From assembly GCA_014843695.1 (NCBI GenBank), contig CM026398.1, forward strand, positions 16,925,593-16,989,592: DNA of 64,000 nucleotides. The letters run 5' to 3'. This document shows positions 21,463-33,904 of this stretch, piece by piece. Under the pieces are notes generated by a model. The model was not told where the DNA came from. It did not search any database and saw nothing but the letters and a program-made list of their open reading frames with translations. Made by a program: the position numbers and the translations under genes. The number at the start of each line of letters is the position of its first letter. The first letter of the stretch is position 1. This DNA comes from Archivesica marissinica. Its lineage: Eukaryota; Mollusca; Bivalvia; Venerida; Vesicomyidae.

Positions 21463-23878
21463 ATGTTATATTTCGGGTTTTACGCCTGCATCATGATCAG
21501 CACCATTTTGGGCTATATCGTCGGTGGGCAGTTTACCTAACAACACCTTTCCTGGGCACTAACATGAAGTGTCCTTTGTAATGCAGTAACATGAAGTGTC
21601 CTTTGTAATGCACTAACATGAAGTGTCCTTTGTAATGCACTAACATGATGTGTCCTTTGTAATGCACTAACATGAGGTGTCCTTTGTAATGCACCAACAT
21701 GACGTGTCCTTTGTAATGCACTAACATGAAGTGTCCTTTGTAATGCACTAACATGAAGTGTCCTTTGTAATGCACTAACATGAAGTGTCCTTTGTAATGC
21801 ACTAACATGAAGTGTCCTTTGTAATGCACTAACATGATGTGTCCTTTGTACTGCACTAACATGACGTGTCCTTTGTAATGCACTAACATGAAGTGTCCTT
21901 TGTAATGCACTAACATGAAGTGTCCTTTGTAATGCACTAACATGAAGTGTCCTTTGTAATGCACTAACATGAAGTGTCCTTTGTAATGCACTAACATGAA
22001 GTGTCCTTTGTAATGCACTATTGTTATGTTATATTTCGGGTTTTACGCTTGCATCATGCACCATTTTGGGCTATATCGCCGACGGGCAGTTTACCCAACA
22101 ACACCTTTCCTGGGCAGTAACATGAAGTGTCCTTTGTAATGCACTAACATGAAGTGTCCTTTGTAATGCACTAACATGAAGTGTCCTTTGTAATGCACTA
22201 ACATGAAGTGTCCTTTGTAATGCACTAACATGAAGTGTCCTTTGTAATGCACTAACATGACGTGTCCTTTGTAATGCACTAACATGACGTGTCCTTTGTA
22301 ATGCACTAACATGAAGTGTTCTTTGTAATGCACTAACATGAAGTGTCCTTTGTAATGCACTAACATGAAGTGTCCTTTGTAATGCACTAACATGAAGTGT
22401 TCTTTGTAATGCACTAACATGAAGTGTCCTTTGTAATGCAGTAATATGAAGTGTCCTTTGTAATGCAGTAACATGAAGTGTCCTTTGTAATGCACTAACA
22501 TGAAGTGTTCTTTGTAATGCACTAACATGAAGTGTCCTTTGTAATGCAGTAACATGAAGTGTCCTTTGTAATGCAGTAATATGAAGTGTCCTTTGTAATG
22601 CAGTAATATGAAGTGTCCTTTGTAATGCACTAACATGAAGTGTCCTTTGTAATGCAGTAACATGAAGTGTCCTTTGTACTGCACTAACATGAAGTGTCCT
22701 TTGTAATGCACTAACATGAAGTGTCCTTTGTAATGCACCAACATGATGTGTCCTTTGTAATGCACTAACATGAAGTGTCCTTTGTAATGCACTAACATGA
22801 AGTGTCCTTTGTACTGCACTAACATGACGTGTCCTTTGTAATGCACTAACATGAAGTGTCCTTTGTAATGCACTAACATGAAGTGTCCTTTGTAATGCAC
22901 TAACATGAAGTGTCCTTTGTAATGCACTATTGTTATGTTATATTTCGGGTTTTACGCTTGCATCATGCACCATTTTGGGCTATATCGCCGACGGGCAGTT
23001 TACCCAACAACACCTTTCCTGGGCAGTAACATGAAGTGTCCTTTGTAATGCACTAACATGAAGTGTCCTTTGTAATGCACTAACATGAAGTGTCCTTTGT
23101 AATGCACTAACATGAAGTGTCCTTTGTAATGCACTAACATGAAGTGTCCTTTGTAATGCACTAACATGAAGTGTCCTTTGTAATGCACTAACATGAAGTG
23201 TCCTTTGTAATGCACTAACATGACGTGTCCTTTGTAATGCACTAACATGAAGTGTTCTTTGTAATGCACTAACATGAAGTGTCCTTTGTAATGCACTAAC
23301 ATGAAGTGTCCTTTGTAATGCACTAACATGAAGTGTTCTTTGTAATGCACTAACATGAAGTGTCCTTTGTAATGCAGTAATATGAAGTGTCCTTTGTAAT
23401 GCACTAACATGAAGTGTCCTTTGTAATGCAGTAACATGAAGTGTCCTTTGTAATGCACTAACATGAAGTGTTCTTTGTAATGCACTAACATGAAGTGTCC
23501 TTTGTAATGCAGTAACATGAAGTGTCCTTTGTAATGCAGTAATATGAAGTGTCCTTTGTAATGCACTAACATGAAGTGTCCTTTGTAATGCAGTAACATG
23601 AAGTGTCCTTTGTACTGCACTAACATGAAGTGTCCTTTGTACTGCACTAACATGAAGTGTCCTTTGTAATGCACTAACATGACGTGTCCTTTGTAATGCA
23701 GTAACATGAAGTGTCCTTTGTAATGCACTAACATGAAGTGTCCTTTGTACTGCACTAACATAAAGTGTCCTTTGTAATGCAGTAACATGAAGTGTCCTTT
23801 GTAATGCACTAACATGAAGTGTCCTTTGTAATTCACTAACATGAAGTGTCCTTTGTAATGCAGTAATATGAAGTGTCC
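21463..23878. repeat. 27-bp arrays with repeated S1 SINE ends (higher-order repeat), copy A
   Basis: Three blocks of the 27-bp unit (21559-22020, 22117-22929, 23026-23878) are each preceded by a 93-96 bp 3' end of the S1 SINE (21463-21558, 22024-22116, 22933-23025). SINE starts in blocks 2 and 3 are 909 bp apart, so SINE piece plus array was amplified as one unit. The third block runs into the N gap, so its true length is unknown. The ORFs here (278 and 631 aa) are repeat artefacts. Confidence 0.9.
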
Positions 23879-24878
23879 NNNNNNNNNNNNNNNNNNNNNN
23901 NNNNNNNNNNNNNNNNNNNNNNNNNNNNNNNNNNNNNNNNNNNNNNNNNNNNNNNNNNNNNNNNNNNNNNNNNNNNNNNNNNNNNNNNNNNNNNNNNNNN
24001 NNNNNNNNNNNNNNNNNNNNNNNNNNNNNNNNNNNNNNNNNNNNNNNNNNNNNNNNNNNNNNNNNNNNNNNNNNNNNNNNNNNNNNNNNNNNNNNNNNNN
24101 NNNNNNNNNNNNNNNNNNNNNNNNNNNNNNNNNNNNNNNNNNNNNNNNNNNNNNNNNNNNNNNNNNNNNNNNNNNNNNNNNNNNNNNNNNNNNNNNNNNN
24201 NNNNNNNNNNNNNNNNNNNNNNNNNNNNNNNNNNNNNNNNNNNNNNNNNNNNNNNNNNNNNNNNNNNNNNNNNNNNNNNNNNNNNNNNNNNNNNNNNNNN
24301 NNNNNNNNNNNNNNNNNNNNNNNNNNNNNNNNNNNNNNNNNNNNNNNNNNNNNNNNNNNNNNNNNNNNNNNNNNNNNNNNNNNNNNNNNNNNNNNNNNNN
24401 NNNNNNNNNNNNNNNNNNNNNNNNNNNNNNNNNNNNNNNNNNNNNNNNNNNNNNNNNNNNNNNNNNNNNNNNNNNNNNNNNNNNNNNNNNNNNNNNNNNN
24501 NNNNNNNNNNNNNNNNNNNNNNNNNNNNNNNNNNNNNNNNNNNNNNNNNNNNNNNNNNNNNNNNNNNNNNNNNNNNNNNNNNNNNNNNNNNNNNNNNNNN
24601 NNNNNNNNNNNNNNNNNNNNNNNNNNNNNNNNNNNNNNNNNNNNNNNNNNNNNNNNNNNNNNNNNNNNNNNNNNNNNNNNNNNNNNNNNNNNNNNNNNNN
24701 NNNNNNNNNNNNNNNNNNNNNNNNNNNNNNNNNNNNNNNNNNNNNNNNNNNNNNNNNNNNNNNNNNNNNNNNNNNNNNNNNNNNNNNNNNNNNNNNNNNN
24801 NNNNNNNNNNNNNNNNNNNNNNNNNNNNNNNNNNNNNNNNNNNNNNNNNNNNNNNNNNNNNNNNNNNNNNNNNNNNNN
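23879..24878. other. Assembly gap of exactly 1000 N
   Basis: A run of 1000 unknown bases, a placeholder size rather than a measured length. It breaks the sequence inside the 27-bp array on the left and inside the hAT-like element on the right. Confidence 1.
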
Positions 24879-25565
24879 TTTGGAAGAAAAAGCAAAGATA
24901 TCCCAAATCGTGCTTAATATTGCACCACTCTAAATCTTATGTGATGCTGTGTGCAGCTGTATCACAAACAATCCCAATGAGTTCGAGCCCTACCATTGTT
25001 TACTTGAGCAAGAAACTTTATCCAAAATTGTGTAGTACTGTGGTTGGTCCCAGTAACAGACGTAAGCATGCCATGATTAATCGAAGTTGTAGTACTTGTT
25101 TGATAATCGAGCTTAAAATAAATTAGTATAGACTAGCTCTCGAACTATTTGGCTAATTATCAAATGATGATGAAATCATTCATTGACCATTACTGCGCTG
25201 GAAACGAGTATACTCGTTTTTGCAAACAGCATAGAGCCATATCAGATTGCACAGAACATACCATCTGATCAGACTCTATGCTGTTTGCTATTCAGATATT
25301 GGAGCCAAAACACTGGGCTTAGGGTCAAAACGCGTGGTTGATGTCATTATTCAGTTGGGTGGTTGAGAAAAAAGGCTTACGTTATTATTGTCGAGCAAGA
25401 GTAGCTATCGTTTCGTAAAATATTGAAACAAAAACTAGTTTTTTTTATATATATATTTTTTTTAAAACTAGTTGCCCGTCGGGCAAGCGAGTAACAACAA
25501 GTACTTGCCCGCCGCCAACATTTACCTGCCCCGGGCAATCGGGCAGTGGTTAGTGTCGAGCCCTG
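24879..25565. mobile_element. hAT-like element, copy B, left end lost in the gap
   Basis: Equivalent to 11163-11847; the right TIR is present (GTGTCGAGCCCTG at the end), and the left TIR falls in the N run. Confidence 0.75.
25222..25288. repeat. H-family hairpin, copy B
   Basis: Same as 11506-11572, with no difference seen in the arms. Confidence 0.8.
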
Positions 25566-25813
25566 TATGGGACAATTTACGAAAACAAACAATAATTTCA
25601 AATGGGGCATAATCTTAATTCGGTCCAGGATTGGTTAGGCCAGGGAATTATGTAATTGGAATTTCAATCAAACACTATCAGCAGATCCTATTACCAACGA
25701 TTGGACACACGCCTGCAGATGCATGTGATTATCTCAACTGTTGTTGTTTTGGCAGGACACTTTATGAACAAATTCTGATCTGAAACAAAACATTGCCAGA
25801 TACCAACAGGGCT

Positions 25814-26244
25814 TGAGCTATGAGGGTGATTTGGGAGAGATACTTTGTAACATAAGCTGTTTCACTTCTCCCTGCTGAGAGAGGGTGATTTGGGAACAAT
25901 AGTCTACGTAAGCTGCCTGACTTCTCCCAGCAAAGCTGGAGCTAGAGGGTGATTTGGGAGAGATACTTTGTAACGTAAGCTGCTTCACTTCTCCCTGCTG
26001 AGAGAGGGTGATTTGGGAACAATAGTCTACATAAGCTGTCTGACTTCTCCCAGCAAAGCTGGAGCTAGAGGGTGATTTGGGAGAGATACTTTGTAACGTA
26101 AGCTGTTTCACTTCTCCCTGCAGAGAGAAGGTGATTTGGGAACAATACTCTACGTAAGCTGTCTGACTTCTCCCAGCAAAGCTGGAGCTAGAGGGTGATT
26201 TGGGAGAAATAGTCTATATAAACTGTCTCCATTCTCCCTATTTT
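25814..26244. repeat. About 120-bp tandem repeat, copy B
   Basis: It has one more unit than copy A (12098-12405), with the same half-unit alternation. Confidence 0.85.
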
Positions 26245-26260
26245 GAGCTCAGGGAGAAGT

Positions 26261-26818
26261 TATTTCATATAGAACATTGTGGAGGACTCTGTTAAGAGTG
26301 TCTAAACGTCTCCATCTCTACACCACCATTCACTTCCCCATGTATTATTTCATATAGAACATTGTGGAGGACTCTGTTAGAGTGTCTAAACGTCTCCCTA
26401 CACCACCATTCACTTCCCCACGTATTATTTCATATAGAACATTGTGGAGGACTCTGTTAGTGTCTAAATATCACCCTACAGCACCATTCACTTCCCCACG
26501 TATTATTTCATATAGAACATTGTGGAGGACTCTGTTAGTGTCTGAACGTGCCCTACACCACCATTCACTTCCCCATCTATTATTTCATATAGAACATTGT
26601 GGAGGACTCTGTTAGAGTGTCTAAACGTGTCCCTACACCACCATTCACTTCCCCATCTATTATTTCATATATAACATTGTGGAGGACTCTGTTAGAGTGT
26701 CTAAACGTGTCCCTACACCACCATTCACTTCCCCATGTATTATTTCATATATAACATTGTGGAGGACTCTGTTAGAGTGTCTAAACGTGTCCCTACACCA
26801 CCATTCACTTCCCCATGT
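26261..26818. repeat. About 80-bp minisatellite, copy B
   Basis: About seven units against about nine in copy A; some carry TATATAACATTGTGG in place of TATAGAACATTGTGG. Confidence 0.9.
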
Positions 26819-26938
26819 ATTTGAAATATACATATTTGATTTAACCCATAAAATGCTGAATAAATTGGAAGTAATGTTCAAAGAATATATAGATCCAAAT
26901 CAGCCGAGTGGTTTAGCTCCACTATCCGAAATAGTAAA

Positions 26939-27005
26939 GCAAACAGCATAGAGTCTAATCAAATGGCGCGTTCTGTGCCATCTGATATGACTCTATGCTG
27001 TTTGC
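26939..27005. repeat. H-family hairpin, copy B
   Basis: Equivalent to 13249-13315. Confidence 0.8.
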
Positions 27006-27016
27006 AAACATTAATA

Positions 27017-29185
27017 CAGTTAAACCCGACTTAAGCAGCCAGTCAAGGGATTAACAGAAAGTGGCTGCTAAGCACAGGTGACTGCATAATAGAGGTCAAA
27101 TATATAATAAAACAACATATTGGGAATATGGAAACTGGCTGGTATATGCAGGTTGGCTGCTTAATGGAGGTGACCACTAACGTAGGTTTGACTGTATATA
27201 CAGGTTGGCTGCTTAATAGAGGTGACCACTAACGTAGGTTTGACTGTATATGCAGGTTGGCTGCTTAATGGAGGTGACCACTAACGTAGGTTTGACTGTA
27301 TATGCAGGTTGGCTGCTTAATGGAGGTGACCACTAACGTAGGTTTGACTGTATATGCAGGTTGGCTGCTTAATGGAGGTGACCACTAACGTAGGTTTGAC
27401 TGTATATACAGGTTGGCTGCTTAATGGAGGTGACCACTAACGTAGGTTTGACTGTATATGCAGGTTGGCTGCTTAATGGAGGTGACCACTAACGTAGGTT
27501 TGACTGTATATGCAGGTTGGCTGCTTAATGGAGGTGACCACTAACGTAGGTTTGACTGTATATACAGGTTGGCTGCTTAATGGAGGTGACCACTAACGTA
27601 GGTTTGACTGTATATACAGGTTGGCTGCTTAATGGAGGTGACCACTAACGTAGGTTTGACTGTATATACAGGTTGGCTGCTTAAGGAGGTGACCACTAAC
27701 GTAGGTTTGACTGTATATGCAGGTTGGCTGCTTAATGGAGGTGACCACTAACGTAGGTTTGACTGTATATGCAGGTTGGCTGCTTAATGGAGGTGACCAC
27801 TAACGTAGGTTTGACTGTATATACAGGTTGGCTGCTTAATGGAGGTGACCACTAACATAGGTTTGACTGTATATACAGGTTGGCTGCTTAATGGAGGTGA
27901 CCACTAACGTAGGTTTGACTGTATATACAGGTTGGCTGCTTAATGGAGGTGACCACTAACGTAGGTTTGACTGTATATACAGGTTGGCTGCTTAATGGAG
28001 GTGACCACTAAGCAGGTTGACTGTATATACAGGTTGGCTGCTAATGGAGGTGACCACAACGCAGGTTTGACTGTATATACAGGTTGGCTGCTTAATGGAG
28101 GTGACCACTAACGTAGGTTTGACTGTATATGCAGGTGGCTGCTATGGAGGTGACCACTAACGTAGGTTTGACTGTATATACAGGTTGGCTGCTTAATGGA
28201 GGTGACCACTAACGTAGGTTTGACTGTATATACAGGTTGGCTGCTTAATGGAGGTGACCACTAACGTAGGTTTGACTGTATATACAGGTTGGCTGCTTAA
28301 TACTGTATACTAGTTCCCTAGAAAGGGCTAAGTACTGAACATTTACAGGGATTCAGAAGGACAAGTCACAAACGTCTTCTATTTCATGAGCAAGAGGAAA
28401 TAAACAAGCCCAACAGGTGGCGCTACGTGAATACAGTCAAACCTGTGTTAGTGGTCACCTCCATTAAGCAGCCAACCTGTATATACAGTCAAACCTACGT
28501 TAGTGGTCACCTCCATTAAGCAGCCAACCTGTATACAGTCAAACCTGCATTAGTGGTCACCTCCATTAAGCAGCCAACCTGTATACAGTCAAACCTGCAT
28601 TAGTGGTCACCTCCATTAAGCAGCCAACCTGTATATACAGTCAAACCTGCATTAGTGGTCACCTCCATTAAGCAGCCAACCTGTATATACAGTCAAACCT
28701 ACGTTAGTGGTCACCTCCATTAAGCAGCCAACCTGTATATACAGTCAAACCTGCATTAGTGGTCACCTCCATTAAGCAGCCAACCTGTATATACAGTCAA
28801 ACCTACATTAGTGGTCACCTCCATTAAGCAGCCAACCTGTATATACAGTCAAACCTACATTAGTGGTCACCTCCATTAAGCAACCAACCTGTATATACAG
28901 TCAAACCTACATTAGTGGTCACCTCCATTAAGCAGTCAACCTGTATATACAGTTAAACCTGCATTAGTGGTCACCTCCATTAATCAACCATGCGTATTTA
29001 TGACATACAGTTAAACATGCATTAGTGGTCACCTCCATGAAGCAACCAACCTGTATTAAGCAGCCAGTATCCAGCTTCCCACTATGTTGTTTTATTATAC
29101 ATTTGACCTCTATTAAGCAGCCACCTGTGCTAAACAGTCACTTTCTGTAATGCCCTTGGCTGGCTGCTTAAGACAGGTTTAACTG
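27017..29185. mobile_element. 2.2-kb palindromic TA-flanked element with 52-bp arrays, copy B
   Basis: Same TIRs and spacer as 13327-15505. The left-arm array has about 22 units and the right-arm array one more unit than copy A. Units at 28008-28145 carry isolated base losses (GCTGCTAATGG, CCACAACGCAGG, GCAGGTGGCTGCTATGG) not seen in copy A. Confidence 0.8.
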
Positions 29186-29615
29186 TAAATGTGATCAGAC
29201 CTGAAAGTCCTGACAACATGCGCTTCTCTACTTGATGTTCATGAAGCATACCAAGTGGTGAGAATTGTAGCAGTTGAAGTCACAGTCAAGTGTAACACTA
29301 ACAGAGTTACAGACGCAGAGCTGGACACACGGTCCAAATACAATATATACCTCTAGGCTCTCTCTACATAGAAACATCCAGGTCAAATCCGAACCCCTTA
29401 AGCCCGTGGCTTACCAGACTCTAGCGAGACCTCAGCTGCAATAGTGCCCCGAGATTTGGTCACCCCATACCCAAACACTGATAAACGTTCTTTAAGGTAT
29501 CCAGTGAAGAGGCCCGTTGGATAAAGGTTGACTTCTATACAACTTCTAGTGTTACAGACATGATCCACTCCCTAAATCTGCGCAGACTAGATCTCCAGTG
29601 TATTGACAATATGTG
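29186..29615. other. No recognisable feature, copy B
   Basis: Equivalent to 15506-15935; one visible base change (ACACGG for ACGCGG near 29328). Confidence 0.5.
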
Positions 29616-29905
29616 TGTGTTTTACGTTTATTTATCGTCGCTACCAGTTGCCCATATGAGCGACGCCTCCTGAAGAGATTAGTCATTTTAGATTTTTGGA
29701 GAATAGTTCAATGATACAGACAGAGACCCATTCCAGAGTCTCCTCTGGTTCTTTTACGTGCACGGTGTCAAGCACCGACACAAGACCTTGGTTTAATGTC
29801 CCATCTGAAAGACTGTTAATTTTATTATGGTCAGAACGGGGGATCGAACCAGCGATCCCTGGATTACCAGTCCAGCGTGTTACTACTGGACTACAGATCC
29901 GTCTG
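29616..29905 (-). mobile_element. S2 SINE, copy B
   Basis: Equivalent to 15936-16225 with no visible difference, so it was copied by the duplication and is not an independent insertion. Confidence 0.85.
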
Positions 29906-30163
29906 AAAACAGAGTGAGCTCCCTGCATGAAGACATGAGGAAGGCTATTCATAAAGCCTCGCTGTAGTTTCAGTCCTGAATAAACATGGTCACAGTCTAT
30001 AGTGCCTCTGTCTTTGTTTCACTGTATTCGGCTCATTGTCTGGCACAACATACTGCGCTGTGGCTCCTCTTTTCAATTTTTAATGACTAATTAGTGGTTC
30101 GAGTACTTTCAGCATTCCCAGATGGAGCTGTTCAATTAACCAATCGCAACAAAAGTCGCTTTT

Positions 30164-30308
30164 GCAAACAGCATAGAACCAGATTATGTGCCGTCTGATC
30201 AGGCTTTATGCTGTTTGCTATTCAGATAGTGGGCCTAAAACACATGTCAGAATAGCAAAGAACATAGACCGTGATCAGACGCGGCGGATCTGGATCTATG
30301 TTGTTTGC
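30164..30308. repeat. Two H-family hairpins, copy B
   Basis: Equivalent to 16484-16628. Confidence 0.75.
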
Positions 30309-30871
30309 ACATTCCATCTGATTTATTTGACAGGTTACGGGTTAATACTCACACTGACCATTGGTGCAGTTGGCATTATCAATTTTCAAGTTGAAATGGT
30401 CCCAATTTTTCTTGAAGTTATCAAAACTGGCTCAAAGAAAATCTAAGCAAGCCAGTGTGAGTGACTCTATAATATCCCATTCTGTCGTACATATATCCAT
30501 AATTCTCCAACAAAAGCTCCATCAGGGGCATAGCTTGACACATGCGTGGGCATTATTAGGATAGGGGGTACAGGGTTATCTCCCCCGGCTTGTGAATGTC
30601 TATATCGCAACAGTTGCATTCTAAGGCATTTTAAGGGATGTACTGATGAGAAATACAGAACTGAAAACGTATATTATCAATTAAAATTACCCGTAATGAA
30701 ATACTGACTTAATTGCATATTGGATGGGCTCACTGCTTACCATACACACTCTTCAATTTTTTTGCATTTTCATATTTTCAATTTTTGAACAAAATTCATA
30801 GGCACGTGCTAACTGTGCTTATAGGACGCTATGCACATCCAGTGTGTATATTGTATATTATACCGCCTTTA

Positions 30872-31105
30872 GTTTATACAAATTTATTTTAGCTCGATTG
30901 CGAAACAAGTTCTGTCAACTTGTATTAATCACCCTCGAGACCTCATTTCTGATGGAATCCATCGCCATGATGGAGAGAGAAGAGGCAATATGGAATTTAA
31001 ATGCCTTGCCTAAAGGCACAATCGTAACAGCTCCAGCGGGGCTCGAACTCCGGACCTTTCGCACCTGAAGCGAACATGCATCCACTGCACTATCACGACT
31101 TCCAC
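30872..31105 (-). mobile_element. S3 SINE, copy B
   Basis: Equivalent to 17192-17425. Confidence 0.85.
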
Positions 31106-32077
31106 TAATTATTATTGTATTGGTTTCCTTTAATGAGAAAATAGTTCAGAAAGTAAAACACAGGAAACATCTTCTAATGAAGAATTCTCTAGCAGCCTTG
31201 TCATTGCAAATTTTCCACGCATTCAGTTGCAAATTGCTAATTAGGATGCAAAAACTATCTGTCTAATCAGCAGTGCCAGTTACATGTATCTCCCTGCACA
31301 ATAGTTTTATGGGGATTTCAATTAAAATTTAAATAATTATAGACATGCATACCATTCCATACCAGGACGTTAACTACATGTACACTGTGTGCAGGATGAA
31401 AATGAACTGTTTTTGAAGAATATGACGAAAAATACAGGCATTCATAGTGGCATTTACGCATTGCTTATAATCTTTATATAAATGTTAGAGATCTAACATT
31501 ATTGAGACTGTTCATTATTACTCTAATATACATTGTATACAAACACAGTTTAAGGAGTTTATACATACATTTATTGGAGGTATTTTAAATGTTTAATGTA
31601 GTAGGCAAAATGCAAATGTTTTTAGGATTATCCCTGAAATGTGTTCATAATATAGCTGTATTATTAAAATAATCAATTAGTTATTAAAGAAGTCAGAATC
31701 ATAATTTGAGATGACCCACACTGTTTGTTTGTACACAATTTCAATTAGCAATGCCCAGTCAGGTGTTAAGGTGTGTTGTGGGACTTCAATTTCAAGATAC
31801 ATGTAGGTGTGAGAGATGTCAGCCAATTAGACAAAGGTGTCCATACTCTATAGTCCTAATCTCACTGGAATACACTGTCAGAGCAGATAGTGGACAGTGG
31901 CTTCCATCTAACAGACAACCAGGTGTCTGTATTGCCTAAAAACAAAACAATACTATACTTGTCAAATTGAGTTTTATTCAACCTTGCATCATATAAGGCG
32001 ACCCAAATCCACACTCAGTTATGTTCCAGTAATTCTCAGCCACTGAATATACACTTTTGAACGATCCAAATTTAACC
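31106..32077. other. Mostly unique sequence, copy B
   Basis: Equivalent to 17426-18383, with the extra 14 bp near 31395 and scattered substitutions (for example AGAGCAGATAG for AGAGTGGATAG). Confidence 0.4.
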
Positions 32078-32269
32078 ATGAAGTCAAAAGATCCAGTATG
32101 GGGTTTCTACACCGTAACCGTGAATGGCAAGAAAACAACTGCGATTTGTAATGACTGCAAGAATGAAGTCAGCGCGAAGGCGGACAGACTACTGGCTGAA
32201 GAAACATTCCAACAAGAAAAACGAAAAAAAAACAATAAAACCCAAAAAAACGGTTGTGGTTGCCAATGA
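32078..32269 (+). pseudogene. BED zinc-finger fragment, copy B
   Basis: The start and zinc-finger half are the same as at 18384 (MKSKDPVWGFYTVTVNGKK, ICNDCKNE). Length differences in the A-rich run change the frame, so this copy continues to KNNKTQKNGCGCQ before a stop. The His ligands are again missing. Both copies look non-functional as they stand. Confidence 0.5.
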
Positions 32270-32436
32270 TGCCACCTAATGAGTACCCCTGGCAGGGACG
32301 AAACAGTTTAAGCACTTATAGAGTGGTAGCAATGCATAAAAATGAGCAAAAAACGTGTTTGGAAGACACATAATCTTATTTCCCGGTATTTCCCACTTCT
32401 GGGGCTTATTTCCCAGTATTTCCCGGCCAACCCTGA

Positions 32437-33180
32437 CTGGGGGTGCTTACTAGAGTGGAATGACAGGGTACCCGTCCTTTAACTACATGTACACTGGGGG
32501 TGCTTACTAGAGTGGAATGACAGGGTACCCGTCCTTTAACTACATGTACACTGGGGGTGGTGCTTACTAGAGTGGAATGACAGGGTACCCGTCCTTTAAC
32601 TACATGTACACTGGGGGTGCTTACTAGAGTGGAATGACAGGGTACCCGTCCTTTAACTACATGTACACTGGGGGTGCTTAGTAGAGTGGAATGACAGGGT
32701 ACCCGTCCTTTAACTACATGTACACTGGGGGTGCTTACTAGAGTGGAATGACAGGGTACCCATCCTTTAACTACATGTACACTGGAGGGTGCTTACTAGA
32801 GTGGAATGACAGGGTACCTGTCCATTAACTACATGTACACTGGGGGCGCTTACTAGAGTGGATCGACAGGGTACCCGTCCTTTAACCCATTCAACACCAA
32901 GTAACTCACATGGACTGGTTCATGATATATTTAGACCAATAAATTAATCAGAAAATTACATTTGGACCAGTTCATTTATCAAAATGGGTAATCTTAAAAT
33001 AGTAATATTACTGGCAAAAAGTGCAGATCCTGATGAGACGGCTCGTCACGAGCCGGCTCGTCGTGACGAGCCGGCTCATCAGGATCTACACTTTTTGTAA
33101 GCCTATTTAGAGGTTTGTGGTGTTGAAAGGGTTAACTACATGTACACTGGGGCTTACTAGAGTGGAATGACAGGGTACCG
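32437..33180. repeat. 57-bp minisatellite interrupted by a P MITE, copy B
   Basis: About eight units before the MITE (32886-33131), against about three in copy A, and one after. Spacing is 57 bp, with one 60-bp unit carrying an extra GGT. Confidence 0.9.
32886..33131 (+). mobile_element. TTAA-flanked MITE, family P, copy B with enlarged hairpin
   Basis: Same insertion site as 18911-19138, with TTAA at 32882-32885 and 33132-33135. The central palindrome is longer: GGCTCGTCACGAGCCGGCTC continues into GTCGTGACGAGCCGGCTCAT. The hairpin stem therefore gained about 20 bp and became nearly perfect (GATCCTGATGAG to CTCATCAGGATC). Confidence 0.9.
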
Positions 33181-33904
33181 TCCTGCCACTTTTAGCCCCA
33201 CTTGTTTGCCTTTTCTAAAAAAAAATTTTTTATATAAGCCTCATCAGGTGAGTGCTTACTGTCCCAGAACATGTCCACCCATTTCACCAATATGTACTGC
33301 CTGCCCTACTGTGTCCTTGATCAAGCATAATTATACATCTGTCAATTACCGTAAGTTACCAAGATTTAGCCCACCCCCAAATACCACCTCCTGCACATAC
33401 ACCACCCCCATCACCATCTTTTCTGACCCACCCTGCCCATTTCCCACTCTAAAATAAACCATATACACTTTCATAACATTAAACTTCCGGTGACAATCAA
33501 ATGTCTATAATTATCATCTATAAACAACCTCTTCCATAACTGTACATGGGGGAGGATGGGGGGGGAAATTGATGTGCATTTCCCAGGGCAGCTCAGACTG
33601 ACTATTTCTCCCGCGTCTCTGTATCTAACTCGTGCCCAGTATACACTTGAATACATTTCATGACTGATAATTAATTCATTACAAACCATTTACACCACAT
33701 ATTGGTAACCTGGAGCCAAGTATCTCATTAATAAAACATGTCAAAATATTGCAATCTTCCCTGAACAACTATTAGTAGTATTGTATTTTAACAAGCTACA
33801 ATACATGGCAATATCGCATCACTTCTCCTTAGATAGAGCTCTGGGGAAGTCATTTCATACAGAAATACATGTCTACAATGTACACGTATAGGGCAGCCAT
33901 TGCT

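Larger units (their letters stand above)
11163..23878. repeat. Segmental duplication, copy A
   Basis: From 11163 on, the sequence is repeated in the same order and orientation from 24879. The offset is 13716 at the start, 13680 around 16 kb and 14020 around 21 kb; the changes come from array length differences. Unique parts such as 15506-17700 differ at very few positions from 29186-31390. Differences include a 14-bp indel near 17717/31397 and array copy numbers. Copy A ends in the 27-bp arrays that run into the N gap. Confidence 0.95.

Noticed and set aside
23000..25126. Frames of 349-631 aa running through the N gap
   Set aside because: Unknown bases are read as open codons; the rest is 27-bp array or element sequence.
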